Below, piece after piece: positions 43,746 to 56,127 of a stretch of 64,000 bases of DNA; the stretch's first letter is position 1; each line of letters starts with the position of its first letter. Both the position numbers and the translations under genes were made by a program. This DNA comes from Symsagittifera roscoffensis (Eukaryota > Xenacoelomorpha > Acoela > Convolutidae), in NCBI RefSeq assembly GCF_963678635.1, contig NC_087062.1, positions 42,980,395-43,044,394 of the forward strand, given 5' to 3'. The notes under the pieces are model-generated. The model worked only from the letters and a program-made list of their open reading frames with translations, did not search any database and was not told the DNA's origin.

Positions 43746-44204
43746 AAGAGTCGATAAACGTAGGCAGACTCTTATATAGGCGATAATTTTATTTGCGCTT
43801 TATTTCAAAAGTTTTTTTACAGAAGTTAATTCATGCGTATTTTTGCATTTATGAATACTTCAAGATATATATGCACGATATGATTTCAATTCATTTTCAT
43901 CTGCTAAAAGAGTTAGTAAGTTTCGCGATCCAATTACGAAAGATTAAAGGTCACGAAAACGTGATCGACCCCTAGTTTTGAAATTGGAATTTTATTTTCA
44001 GATTTCCCAGCGGAATAAATATACCTATTGACCCAGTTTTCTCAATTTGAGTTAAATTTATAAAAATTGTGTACACCATAAATTGTTCTTGAAATTAAAG
44101 AGATGTAAAGCCATTTTCTTTTTACTTTGAAATTGTAATGTTAAAGTTTTTCAAAAAGCAAGTCAGTGTTTCTTTTATAATTCCATGCGTTCATTGACTC
44201 TTTT
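43746..44204 (+). repeat. MITE-like element, second copy
   Basis: Starts aagagtcgataaacgtagg and ends gcgttcattgactctttt, with the same internal order of blocks as 36631-37242 (actcttatatagg, tttcccagcggaata, ataaattgttct). Shorter by about 150 bp. Confidence 0.6.
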
Positions 44205-45898
44205 CTTATTGCCTCTTGGGGCTATTTTCTAAAGCTTATTGCTCTCGTATTTTCTTGCATATTAAAAGTGTTCGCCATTTTTTACATGTCCATTTGCCCT
44301 TGCCATAAGCAACGGTATTGCAACCGGGTACACTTTTTTTCTCGCGTAAATAGCTTCGTGCTTAGAATGATCAATTAAGAATGAACTTACAGATTTTAAA
44401 TAGTTCCGGTGCCATATACATTTTACGTGTTCCGCTTTTGTAGGCTTCACAAATGCTTTGTAGGCGTTACATGCAGGTTCTTGTAATGTTATTGTTTTTC
44501 TCTGAAAAATTGTCTGATTATTTTCATAGGTCTAAACTATGTCGATTTCTTGCGTTTTTTTTCATTTAGTTTCCTGTCCGTTTTTTTTAAAATTGAAATT
44601 GATTCAAATTTGGCAATTTATGTACAAAAGTTATTAAATAAAATCACCGAAACCCTTTTGAAAAACCAAAAAAATTCTTTTCACAGAGGTAATTTGATAT
44701 AAAATTTAACTTCCTTTTGAGCACCATTCTGTATTTATTTTCCGTTTTGGTGAAGATAATTGAGCATGAGTTTATGAGCAACTTTCTTGGTATAATTTTT
44801 GATCAGTTTTTGTCGTCAACTGGTTTTTTATATTGGTTTAAGTGCGTTGTTGCGTATTTTTCTTGCAACGGTAACCGTTCTAAGGAGTAGACTCGTGTTT
44901 AGAAAGCAGAAATGCTATCAGGTCAAAACATACTTTTTGAAAAAAGCTCAGTTGTTTTTCACTATGTTTTCTAATACACATTGTTTTTCTCACGTTCTGT
45001 ATAGTTCTTTTTAATTCAATTTTGAGCAGTACAAAATTAGTTGAGCTTTTTTTCTCACCAAGTATTTCTGTCGGTGACGAAACAAAACGGAAATAGATGT
45101 CTGTTTGTTCGGCTGCGTGGCTTCTGGTTTTTTTTTTGCCCCAGCTCGTATGGACTTAATTTCTATCTATTTAGCGTCTTAATTTTAGTCATATATAAGA
45201 GAAAATTTTTAACTGCTTCAGGTCGCTCAGCTATTTTAAACTTCGAAGAATGCCATATCCAAATTCATTTTTCCGCATTGAAGGTTTCCTTGATCTAATT
45301 GGTTTCGTCTTGTTATATCAATTTAGTTGACTAATCTTATGTCCTCTGAAAAAGCGGAACTAGGTTTTTATGCGTTTGTCTGCATCGGAGAGGTCATAAA
45401 AGTGGAATGTCAAAAATCATATCTGAAAAAAAAATTGAATTGATTTTTTCCCTCTTAATGTTCGTCTGGAACATAGCTTGAATGCCATGTATTTTTTCTT
45501 TGAAATTCGAAACTTGAAGAGACCGGTAGAGATATGTAATGACTATTGATTAGATGACTTTTTTTTGTTCCATAGTGCCCATTACCCGAGCTTTAAACTA
45601 GGTCCTTACGCGCTTACGTTGTACGATCAGTTCCCTTTCCAACCTAAATTACAGCATTGTTTTCAATTTCAACATTGTGCTTTCTTTAAGATGATATATT
45701 TTCTCTTTGAAACGTAAAATGTTAAAATAGCTGACGTGCGTTTTGATACTAATATCCAGCGTAAAGGCTTGAAACTTAATGATACTTAAAATCTTGATAC
45801 TTGATTCTATCCAATTCTTTTGCATGATTTAAGGCTTGCACCTGGAATTATCTTAATACTTAGCACGTAACTGTGCCATTCGATTTTGGTGGAATCGC
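44205..45898. other. AT-rich intergenic DNA
   Basis: Contains one more SINE-head fragment (gtattgcaaccgggtacac near 44310). No supported gene. Confidence 0.4.
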
Positions 45899-46600
45899 TC
45901 ATACGCGAAGGACCGAATGCGCGAAAATAGAAATCAGCGAATCGGATTTCAGTAATCTGAAATTTGGAAAGGAAGCAAACATTTCCAGGGACTGAATATT
46001 GATATTGGCCGCCGCCGCCAAATTTTCACTGACCGCCGCCGAATTGGAACAAATTTTATGTTTCAATGGTTTCATTATGAAAGAAGCAAAATATTGCTTC
46101 ATTTAATTCATTTTAATTGAATGGCAACTGCTTCTTTTTAAAAATTGACTTTCGGCTAATTTTGTTTTCGGTCCTTCGATCACGAGTTTTTTTGCCCATT
46201 CATAGAATATCCCCCTATAAGAGCAAAAAATTGAACTTATTTGAGCTGTAAGTTCTCTTAGCGCTTGCATTTTGTTTACGTGAATACTTTCTCATTTTTC
46301 ACAAAAGAAAATTTTGATGGTTTTACCAGCGAGTCAGATTACAATGAGAAAAAAGTTTGGTGAAATCGAAGGGGCAATTCTCATGCGCAAAGGACCGAAT
46401 GGGCGAAAAAACTCGTGATCGAAGGTCCGAAAACAAAATAAGACTGACTCGCTGGTAAAACCATCGAAATAGTTTTTTTGTGGAAAATGAGAAAAGTATA
46501 CACCTAAAGAATAAGTGACTTGCGTCCTTTGTAAAAAAAATGCAAGCGCTAAGAGATTTTACATCTTAAATAAGTTCAATTTTTTGCTCTTATAGACACA
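45899..46600. repeat. Interleaved inverted repeats upstream of CINP
   Basis: Block A (46165-46203, gttttcggtccttcgatcac...) and block B (46213-46345, with gcaaaaaattgaacttattt and tttaccagcgagtcaga) are followed by their reverse complements A' (46396-46436) and B' (46441-46600). The order is A-B-A'-B', not the A-B-B'-A' of a simple hairpin. A further partial A' is at 45899-45930. B' ends about 30 bp before the CINP start codon. Confidence 0.75.
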
Positions 46601-46630
46601 AAAAGCACTGATAGAAATTTTTAGTTGAAG

Positions 46631-46997
46631 ATGAAGACACCAGATAGTACTTCAAGTTCTTCGAAATATGAGGGCTGTTCATCAAGAACAACCACACCGT
46701 GTACACCTGAAGCTCATGGAAGTAATAAATTGGATAAACCAATTCAAGATACGGATTTGTACGTACATGATGTGTTCAAAGCGAAACTGATTCTTAACGA
46801 AGCAAACGTCGATGAAACAGGTGACATGATTAAGACTCCCTTGCAGGAGCAGAAATGTCTAATTTCTGCGAATAGTAGTGCGTCTTCTGCCAAATCACAG
46901 CCGAGCTTCTCGCCTCTTCCTCTCACCCCTTCCCCAGCGAGTGTAACTGGGAAGGGGTTGCAAGGAAGTGCGAAGGTTATTCGAAATGGAATAGCTG
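46631..46997 (+). CDS. CINP: CINP orthologue, exon 1
   Basis: Cyclin-dependent kinase 2-interacting protein, which in animals links CDK2/CDC7 and ATR signalling at replication origins. The three exons join into one 309-residue frame. This exon encodes a long Ser/Thr/Pro-rich, probably disordered N-terminus, then IRNGIA leading into the conserved helices; it is about 100 residues longer than the human protein (212). Donor G|gtaaga. An acceptor-like aaatttttag ends 6 bases before the ATG, so the 5' end may be spliced or trans-spliced. The inverted repeat at 45899-46600 occupies the promoter region. Confidence 0.75.
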
Positions 46998-47294
46998 GTA
47001 AGAGGCACATGAATCTAAATATAACCTGAAGTCAATGAATAACTGGATCCTTGGAGTTTTAAAATGTTCTTTGGTTTGCTAGCTTGTTACTCATGTTTGA
47101 GACCTGGAAAGAAAATGCTGCCAAAATAATGAAAAATTGATAATTATGGGAAATTTCAGCTGCCTCATTTTTCAGAGAGATTGAATCTCAAAAATACAAA
47201 ACGTAAATAAGATATAATTTCTTTTGATAATAAGATATCTTTTGGTTAACATTAATTTTTGGGGTTAAAATTATGACTTCATTTTTCACCACAG

Positions 47295-47680
47295 ATTTGA
47301 CAAACTTGTCTTTAAACTGGAAACAATTACAGAATGATAGCTACTCTCAATTCGTGAAGGTACTCGATCATGTGGCGTCGTATGAGAATGAGGACAATTC
47401 GGGTCCAAGATTCACCAAAAAGTACGACGAAAAGTTGAATAAATTATGTGCAGCTCTTTCTGACTGTCTGTCTAAATTGCAAAAAGAAGTCAATTCTATG
47501 CGAGAGATACAACACAGGTTTCAAAAATGCGAGGACTTGCAAAGAGCTCAGTTTGAATTGCAGCATGAAAGTTTCGGAATTAGTGCTGAGTTGCTGAATA
47601 AATCGATATTGTTCTATTCGTGGGAGATCAATCAGTTCGTGGAAAGTTGTTACAAAATATTGAAGGCATATGAAGTGCAG
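47295..47680 (+). CDS. CINP: CINP orthologue, exon 2
   Basis: Acceptor ttcaccacag, donor CAG|gtaact. Encodes NLSLNWKQLQND, matching the start of the CINP helical domain. The coiled coil follows (YDEKLNKLCAALSDCLSKL) with the CINP-type ...LxKxQxxM register, and then a W-containing segment before FVESCYKILKAYEVQ. Confidence 0.8.
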
Positions 47681-47865
47681 GTAACTAATTTTATTGTTAT
47701 TCAAATTGCTACTACGGCCAATTGAGAAGCTGAATACAAACTTATAACTTTGCAATACCCAGTCAAAATTTCAATAGGTGAGTACTGTGCAAGTTGCACA
47801 AAGTTTCGATCACAGCTACTGCGCAAAAAGAGAAAAAATTGAAAACAATAATCCAATTCTTACAA

Positions 47866-48535
47866 CTTACACTCGTGAGAGCAAGTGTCTTGTAATCGGG
47901 AACTAAGTTTTTTTTCCCGTAAACAATTCTTAATTATCTGTACGAAATTGAAGTTGCTTTATTAGTTAACCTTAAGCATCTTCAAGTCTCCATTCCACTT
48001 GGCTTGAGGTAACACCGTTGCCTTTGTACCCTAAGGTCTGGGTCCGAGTACCGGGCGGACCTTTTTTCAGCATGTCTGAAAAAGAAAAAAATGGTCCGGG
48101 AAAAATTGAATAGTCGGACTTCCGTTTTCTGCTTATGTTTTGTCGGCTTAGTTGCCACACCGGGCAATATTGTTGTGCTGTCATCAGTTTTCATCGAAGA
48201 TGAAAGCTTTTGATTTAAATCTGTAATTTGTAAAATCAATAGTCCGGAAATTGTATTTTTTCCTTTGTTTTTGTTTTTTTTTCGCTTGAAAGCTTTATTC
48301 GGCCTAAATGGCTTCGGCCTAGGTTTTATCGACTGAGTTACCTTATTTTGTTTCGCTTCAAGTGCAAGTTTCGCTTCAGGTAGTTTGTGTTGCAAGATTT
48401 CAAATTCTTAAAACTTAAATGCTCAAAATTGTGACTTGACAACAATTTCTTATAGTATTTTCTGTTTTCTCACTATCTATCGGCTTACTGACCGCTCGGT
48501 AGATACTAAAAGTTGATTAATACTGGTGTTGTGTT
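47866..48535 (+). repeat. SINE-like composite repeat, copy 2 (in CINP intron 2)
   Basis: Same orientation and block order as 40583-41260. tRNA-like module at 47991-48061 (ttggcttgaggtaacacc ... gggtccgagtacc). Flanks include tcttgtaatcgggaactaag and gttttgtcggcttagttgcc. Confidence 0.6.
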
Positions 48536-49192
48536 TTTCGAATTTTTCGGAAGTTATTATATTTTTTTGCCCCATTTTTTTTGTTATTTCCGTGTCATTT
48601 TCTATTCGCTAGCTTGCAAAGCTGCGCTTGAGTTGTATGTATCGCAAGTGAGGTGAAGCTCCGCTTCGCCTGTGCTTAAATTTGTTTCGACGCAGTGTGC
48701 GAGGTTATTTGTGCGTGTGTGCTTCAAGAACACGTTAGTTACTCATAATTTCAATAGCTAAAATCGATTGTCTTTGGAAGTAATTATCGACTGTCATGAT
48801 TATTAAAACTTTTTCTTGGGTTCTTGCTTGCTTAGCCTAAGCCAAGCAAAAAGTTGGCAAAATTTTATTTGCAGCTCTACTGGCGAAATAGCTCGTTTCA
48901 ATGTGATATTACTCGACGCCATTTTATGCGTGGTGCCTGATTTTCCATGAAAAAAAAAACGCCAATTATGTTGCTTTCCAGAAGATGTGGTCGGAACGAT
49001 TACTCGTAATCCCTGAACTATTTAAGTTTTCACATCTTTTCATTACCAGCATGAAAGCAATGGATTAGCTTTTGGTGCTTTCCAGCTTTTAATTAGTGGA
49101 AAGTCAGTAGAACCGCATGTTAAATTCTCTGGCTGAAATAATTCTTTGTCTAAAGGTATTCGGGTTTTGAAATTTTTTCCGATTTATTTCAG

Positions 49193-49369
49193 ACGCAATT
49201 GCTAAAGAGACTATCAACAGACGTCATTCTTCTACCATCTGAACAAATGAACAACAAGGATCTACGAGTGTTCTACCTTTCTGCATGGCTACATACACCA
49301 TACCTCACACAAGAAATCGAAGCAAAACTTCACCTAATGCAAATTGAAACCGGACTGGAACCTTTCTGA
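49193..49369 (+). CDS. CINP: CINP orthologue, exon 3 (terminal)
   Basis: Acceptor tttatttcag. Encodes KRLSTDV and then FYLSAWLHTPYL and HLMQIETGL, which match the diagnostic C-terminal YLSxWLHxPY and LETG motifs of CINP. Stop TGA at 49367-49369. Confidence 0.85.
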   Translation, partial: TQLLKRLSTDVILLPSEQMNNKDLRVFYLSAWLHTPYLTQEIEAKLHLMQIETGLEPF

Positions 49370-50482
49370 AGGCTTTTTACTGATGTTATTTTAGTTTTTT
49401 TTTTCGAATAGAAAAGATGAGAGGGAGAAGTAGCGGCTGATTCGTTGTTGTGAGAGAATGCAGGTCCTTCATTCAATTTTTGTAAACTGAAGTGGGCAGG
49501 CCAAGGTCATAAAAATTGACTGAGAAAATAACCAAATGATTTTTCACCTTGCTTAGTCGATTATCTATAATTAACTAGAGTAAGACTTCACTAATAAATT
49601 TACAGAACTGGCTCGAAGATATGCGTGAAATCTATGTATGAAAATAAACGTAGGTGGTCTTCGCCGCCCAGTTTGTTTTGACCATATAACTAGTCGAGCT
49701 CGTAGACGAGCCGGTGAGTCGACGAAAAATTGGACGAGACGACGAAACTAACAACTTTTCACTAGAAGTACTGTAAGACACCAACACTAAGCAATCAGCG
49801 TTCTCTGAAGTGCTGTAATAATTTAATCATTCCAGGCAAAAATTTAAATAATTCAAAACTAAATCAGACCAAAAAGACGAAATTTTATCCGCTGCTCCTC
49901 GACAAGCAATGAAATTTTTTTTCCGGCAAAATATGGTTCGACTTAGAAATTTGGTTCGAAAATAATTATAAGTTATATTGAAGCCCTCTCATTTTTATCA
50001 TCACAGTAATTAGCTGACACAAAAAAATTTGAAAAGCCTACTCAGTTTTGTCAAAATTAGGGTGAAAATATAACTCAGCGTTTTTATAGGAAAAACTACA
50101 ATAATGTTTCTTTATGAAGCTAAAATAACACTTCCTGTGTAAGAATTAAGCACCTGCTTGAGTTTCAAACCGTAGAGATCGAGTCCAAGCCAGAACTTGG
50201 TTATTTGTTTGAAAGTTTTTAGTACTGTCAACTTGATCTTAGTCTCAATTCTGGCAGGCTTAATTACCATTATTTTTTTCAAACAATCAGTATAACCCAT
50301 TTTTACACAAGCAAAGCTTGCGTGATAGTATGAACTCTTTTTTTTCCAACCTAAGTCGCAAATGTTAGTGTTCATTTTGAACAGTTCATTTTGATCAAAA
50401 ACCAGCTATTAAGTACAGCCAATGCTAAGGATATTAACACAGACTATTATATTATGAATAGCACTTTAGCTTCAAGGTATCA
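49370..50482. other. CINP downstream region
   Basis: A polyadenylation-type aataaa lies at 49593-49598, 224 bp after the stop, and another aataaac follows at about 49644. The rest is AT-rich. The minus-strand open stretch 50112-50375 has no recognisable content. Confidence 0.45.
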
Positions 50483-50556
50483 TGGATCTGTAGCGTAGAG
50501 GTAGGGAAGGATACCCGCAGCAAAAAGAAATGGTTTAAACCTGGGCAGGGTCGGAT
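50483..50556 (+). repeat. tRNA-like (SINE head) module
   Basis: tgtagcgtagaggtaggg resembles a Pol III A box, and tggtttaaacctgggc a B box about 45 bp later. Related by layout to the modules at 40729, 47991 and 51215. Confidence 0.4.
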
Positions 50557-50885
50557 GTTTCTAATCAACTTTTTTGTAATTTAGTTAAAATGCGTCCGCT
50601 CTATAAATTGAGGCATGTTAGTTGGCAAATTTCTTTTTTTGTTCAAATTGACTGGTACTGCTAATGCGTCATAATTGGCTTGCGTTTTTTAGCTATTATG
50701 TAGACTCATAATTGGCGTGCGTCAGATTTTGTTGACCCACAGTTTTACTCATTCAATGTTTCCCAGTAGAGTTATCGGTCATAACTTTGCTTGTGAATGC
50801 GAAGTGCAATTTTGCCAGAGTAAAGCTTAGTTTTAGGTCTCTTGCTCGTTTATATAAAACGATCAAGCTATTTTGTTCCTCTGAT

Positions 50886-50971
50886 TCTTAGGTTTTCAAG
50901 CTTTTCGGCCAAAGCTCAGTCGGTTTAGTCTTAGGTTTTCAAGCTTTTCGGCCAAAGCTCAGTCGGTTTAG
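50886..50971. repeat. 43-bp perfect tandem duplication
   Basis: The unit tcttaggttttcaagctttt... occurs at 50886 and again at 50929 without differences in the 43 bp, so the duplication is recent. Confidence 0.95.
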
Positions 50972-51214
50972 TTTAAGACTGATAACTTGCATTCAGGCGT
51001 GGCATGTGTTTACGCAATAACGTAAATGGAACCTTGCAAGGCGTCTCTCTGAAGATTCTTGAGTGTAGTGTTATGTTCTTAGAAATATATCTTTTTCATG
51101 TTGATTTTTTGTCACGGTTGAGCACCCCGCTACTAATTTTTGAAAAAAAAATGTGAAAATTACACGTGGCTTAACTTGCTTCATAATCAATTCAAATCAA
51201 GCAGCTATCCAGTG

Positions 51215-51290
51215 CATCTGGCGTCGAGGTAACACAACTGCTTGAGACGAGCAAGCATTGTAGTTGAAATCCGGCCGGGGCCGTTTTTTT
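51215..51290 (+). repeat. tRNA-like (SINE head) module
   Basis: ctggcgtcgaggtaacacaactgc (A-box-like) and gttgaaatccggcc (B-box-like) are followed by a T run, as in the copies at 40729 and 47991. Not a functional tRNA: no proper acceptor stem is visible. Confidence 0.45.
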
Positions 51291-53104
51291 TTTCAAACTG
51301 GTTTTCCGCTGCTTTTTCGTTCTATTGTCCCTCGTTTTTTTTTTTTTGCTGGATGTTTCCGAGTTCCCGTAACACAGTTTTTTCAGCTTTCTTCTAATTT
51401 TCCAAATGCCATTCCTGAAGTTCGATTTATAGAGATAATTGATTTAAAATATTTTTAACAGAATTTTAGTTAGGATTTTGAAAAATAAAAAAAATTTCTA
51501 ATAAAAAATTTTTTCGAATTTTTGCTTCGCTGTTTAATTTGCTGGGAGTTTTGGTGCATTAGACTATAACGCAATAGCGAGCGTTATGAATTCCGAACAA
51601 AGAATTTCTCAAATGTTATTGTCTCAAATCTGTAATTCAACGAACCAAAAGTTCAGCATGTCAAATATCCGTTCTATTCAATATTTGTTTTTCATGTTGC
51701 TTTCAAATTTACCATCCTCGGTGAAGTTTAGTTTCTGTTTTTCTCCTTTTTTTAGTTTACTCTGTTCAAAAGGTTTTCTGACATCATATTGCGTCGTTGA
51801 TTTCTATGTATGTGATTTTTTGAGTATGCAATTTAATAATTTTTCAATTTTTTTTCAAGAAAAGTTTTTTTTTGGCTCAGGGTGTCCGCTCAAAAATTTC
51901 TGGCTTTGTTACTATTGCATACTTTTTTGTCTCGATGAAAAATAGCTTTGAAATGTCTGGTTTGGCGTGTTTTTGAAATTGAATTTTGTTCAAGACAATT
52001 GAGACAAATACGAGAAATGTTGGTAGATCTAGTTTTTCTGGACATTTCGAAAAGAGTTTTCTTTTTAGAGGTTTTCTTTTCAATATCTGTCTGCTAGTTT
52101 TTTTTTGTCATGCTATGTTTGTGTTGTGTAAAAGTGGTAACAAGACGCCCCTGTGCATAGAAAATTTAATCAGATGGAATAAATAAAATTTTTCTTAGTG
52201 AAAAATTTTTTGTTTTTATTTTGACCATTAGAAATGGCGAGAAACTTTGTCTTAAGATGTTTTTAGTTTTTTTCCTATTTGTTTTCTTGCAAAATTAGGT
52301 ATTACAACTTGATTCATCTTGATTCGAAAGACATTTTAAAAAATTTTAATGGATCGCAGTTCTGAGAAAAAAAGGTTTGAATTTTTTGACTTTGGTCTAT
52401 TTTCGAGCAAATAAAATGAGAGAAAAATTTTTTCCACGCAAAATCAGGTACCGAAAGGTCACCGGACTGGAATGAGTGACAAATCAGTCGTGATTCAAAC
52501 ATGAAAAATTGAGAAAGGTATCCCAGTGTCCCAGTGTTAAAAAAAACGAATGAAGTCTGCGAACATGCTTAAATTTTATTCAAGCCCTGAAATTTTAATT
52601 CCATTGTAGTAAATAAGCTTTTCAGTTTTTTAAGCATCGTCTTGGAAATAAAATTTTCAAAAAAATTGCAAAAAATCTTGAATTTTTTTGATTTTGCCAT
52701 TTTTTTAGTCATTTATTTACAAAATGAATGTCAAATAGACCTATTTTTTTTTATTACTGTCGAATATAGCAGAGTTCTACTTTTCGCTCAACGACACTAA
52801 TTTGGAAAAAAAACTTCTTTTTCTGGAGTTTGTTTCGAGAATATGTTTGCAACATTTTGGGTTACTTGTACAGCATTCGGCTATCTTTGTTATAGTATAT
52901 GGATACATTCAATAGCATTATACCCATATAAATGCTATACTGCTTTTAAAATTTCAGACAACTATTAGTCTGTATGCTACATAAAGTTTGGCTCGACATT
53001 GCGAATCTAATTCTTGCAAAATACTGTGAAAAAAGTGCTCATTTGATAGCATTTTGGCATATAGAGTTGACAGTAAAATAGTATGTGCTTATAAGGTGGC
53101 TCAT
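51291..53104. other. T-rich intergenic DNA
   Basis: Long T-rich and A-rich tracts. The only repeat recognised is an inverted fragment of repeat B at 52400-52510. No supported gene. The plus-strand open stretch 51586-51945 is Phe/Cys/Ser-rich low complexity. Confidence 0.4.
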
Positions 53105-53188
53105 GTTCCAGGATTGTCAAGCGGCCATGAGGCAGATGCTCCGATGTATGACTTCTTATCTCCAGGTTGCATGTTCAAATTTGGCACA
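53105..53188 (+). repeat. tRNA-like module, weak
   Basis: gtcaagcggccatgaggcag followed about 45 bp later by gcatgttcaaatttggc, a B-box-like element. The same strand as the other four modules. Confidence 0.3.
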
Positions 53189-53437
53189 TAGCAGAAGATT
53201 TTATAAGGCTTAGTTTTAACTTTGTCGTTTTTTTAAACCGGCTGAGAGCTGTTTTTGACGTTTTTTTTCGCGTGTTTGCGTTGTGCAGATTTTCCGCTGT
53301 GTTACGCTTCCAATAAGCGAGCGTTTTTAGATCGGAGCTGACTTTGTTTCAGAATCATTAGGTTTTCTTGAAAATGTACTTTACTGTAATGTAACTCTGT
53401 GAAATGGAAACTTTTTTTTTCTAATTTTTTTTGAAAG

Positions 53438-53840
53438 AAAACAAAACTGCTCGTATCAGGGCAAAGCCCTGATTGTTCCGACTGCCTTTTAAGGTTTAAT
53501 GGAGCAGTAATGACATAAAAAATTTGAATGCAATAAAAAAATGAATTTTTTTTCCAAAATTTGAAATTTTTTTTTTGAAAATCATCCCCACCACACGCCA
53601 AATAAAATACAAAAGGATAGATTTCGTTCTTTTTTTACAAATCAATTATGGCAAATAAGCTTCTTTCAACCAATTTGGAACGATTTTAGGACGGATTAAC
53701 TTTCCGCTTACGCGTTAATAGCGCAAATAAATCGAGCGTTAATTGTCCCAAATTGGCCAAAATGGCAAGCTGTAAACCCCCATAACTTCACAAAAAATGA
53801 TCACAGGTGATATATCTTTTCAAATTTGAGCTCAGGACAA
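53438..53840 (+). repeat. Dispersed repeat D, copy 1
   Basis: Matches 63133-63530 in the same orientation. Shared blocks: ctcgta(t/c)cagggc, gattgttccgactgcctttta, ggagcagtaatga, aaaatcatcccc, acgcgttaatagcgc-like, tgtcccaaattggccaaaat and aaaaatgatcacagg. Non-coding. Confidence 0.8.
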
Positions 53841-55890
53841 CAAAAACTCATGCTTGACAAAGTTAGATTCTTTTGTATCAATTCGTTCTCGCCTATTCAC
53901 AACTTTTTACTCGATATATCTAAAGGTTTTGATTTGAAACTTCAGGGCAAACATTTAGTTGTTAGTGATTGAGTTTCTTAGAAAGAAATATGCTTGAGTA
54001 TTTAGAATTTAGAGGGATTGAAGACTAACTACTCTTAGCTTTGATCTTACAATTTTAACAAGGAAATGACAAAATGATTTAAATTTTCCACTCAATCTTT
54101 GATTGATAAAATTGACGCTCGAGAATTCAAAAAACTAACAATATATAAAATGTACATTTCAAATCAATTGTTAATATACACACGCACAAAAATTGTGATT
54201 TTTTTAATTTAAGATCTCTTTTTATATTAAAAAGTTTATACACATTAACAGGTTCATTAGAACTAGCAAAATTTTACCCCGTATCTAACAAGTTTTTTTT
54301 TGTGTTTCTGTGAAAAAATGCTTTCTGTCCATTCAAAACTTCTGGCCCAATTTTTTTGCTATTGATACAAAAAAACGGATAACTTTTGTACCGGAAAAAA
54401 CCCAACAAATCAAGCTTTTGTTGTTTTAAAAAATTGTTGTCTGCGGGAATGAACAAATTATGTGATTTTTGTTGTTTTTTACATTTTAAAAAATTTTACG
54501 ACAAAATGTTTTCGAATGTTTTAAAATGTTTTCGACGTGGTTTTGACAAAAAAAAACAGGTCGAATCCAATTGAATTTTAAAATTTTGACATGTTTGAAA
54601 TGGTTTTGCCGCAAGTTCAAGGAAAATTTAATCCTAACTGCAATAGTGCAAACGACAAAATTAAAGGTGCTTCACTGAAGGAAAAAACGCAAATAATCTT
54701 TTTATTATAAAGATAAGTAAAAAGAACTACACAAAATTTTGTATCTTGATAACGTAATTATAACACATGCCGCAATAAAATAGAAACACATTCTCCTAGC
54801 TATGCCCCAAATGTGAAAATATAGATTCCTCTCGCAGCTAGCACCTCTGTCTTCAAAACGGGAAATGCATCTTTCCACGTAGTGACTGATGATCATTACA
54901 ATGAGCTACATCACTTTTTTTCTGAACTGAATAATTTTGATACGCTCACATCATTAGGTTGAAGAATACGTGCTTTTTTTTAATAAAAGTTTACAGATCA
55001 ACAAACGAGGTTAATTTACCCGGGTTTACCTCCATAGACCAAAAAAGCTAATCATACAAATTTCATACATTTTGCTAAAATGGTGTCGTCGAATTTTCGA
55101 AAAAGCTTTTTCTTGTTTTGGCATAAAATTCGGTGTATCGTACTAAATAAAAAAGAAAAAATATTGTCAAAAAATGTTAATCATAATGCTAATCATACAA
55201 AAAATGCTAATTGTTTTTTGAAATTTCCCCAAAATTTTTTAAAATATTTTTCATTCAACCCCAAATTGATTTTCGTACTCAAACAAACCTTTTTTGAAAA
55301 AAAAATTTTGCATGCAAAATTTAATTTTTTGTGTGTATAACGTAGTCCTGGATATACTAGTATTGAATTTTTTTCCTTTTCTCTTCATCATGAAAAAATA
55401 CTAATCATAGACCTTTCATGCAATTTTCTGTACTTATGGAATTGCATGAAAAGTGTTTGACTAGCATTTTTCCATATTTGAAATTTGTATGACTAGCATT
55501 TTTGGTCAACCCGGGCATTTTAAGCTGTTCTAACCAAAATTAGCATTGTTAAATTTGAGTTAAATATAAGAGTTGTTTGTATCATTCATCAAAATTGAAT
55601 GAGAGTATCAATGATTGAGAGTGTCGTTGAAATTGATTTTTTACCGAGCAAAATTAACTTCTAGAAAAATGAAACAAAAGTGAAACAAATGATTGCTTTT
55701 TCTTTTCAAATGTACATCTATCCAACTTGGAGCAAAAACAGATCACATTTCACGGACCTTATCTTTTCTCAGGGACTCGACCACACGCCGACCCAAAGGA
55801 TCCCCTCTTTGTACTATTTGAGATATCCATTTTTGGCTGATTACCCTAAAATTTTTTCTAATGGCGCTTTTGGCTCCAATATATACTAAC
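53841..55890. other. AT-rich intergenic DNA
   Basis: No supported gene or RNA. Several A/T homopolymers. The minus-strand open stretch 54705-54896 is slightly less AT-rich than its surroundings but has no recognisable motif. Confidence 0.4.
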
Positions 55891-55899
55891 TTTCATGGG

Positions 55900-56127
55900 G
55901 GAGCGCGCAGAATTTTCCAAAAAGGGCCTGAAAACGCCCTTTTTGGCTTGTTTTCAAAGTTTTGCCTGCGGCGCAGAAATTTTGGCTAAAGCAGGGTCTT
56001 TGTAGTGCTTTGTGTGGGAGAGCTCAGAAAAGCAATTTGGTCGATCTAAAAAAAAGGTCGACAAAAAATTCGAAATTTTTTTTTAAAATCCCCCCACCCT
56101 CAAGAAGATCCTAGATCCGCCCCTGAT
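55900..56127 (-). repeat. Dispersed element end, GGCGGATCTAGG family (inverted copy)
   Basis: The reverse complement of 56040-56127 matches 39471-39560 (gggcggatctagga, gtcgacctttttt) and continues with tctgagct. Likely an independent insertion of the same family. Confidence 0.6.

Noticed and set aside
46744..47010. Minus-strand ORF with a possible hydrophobic start, antisense to CINP exon 1
   Set aside because: Overlaps the CINP coding exon, whose phase-correct joining to the conserved exons is far better supported.
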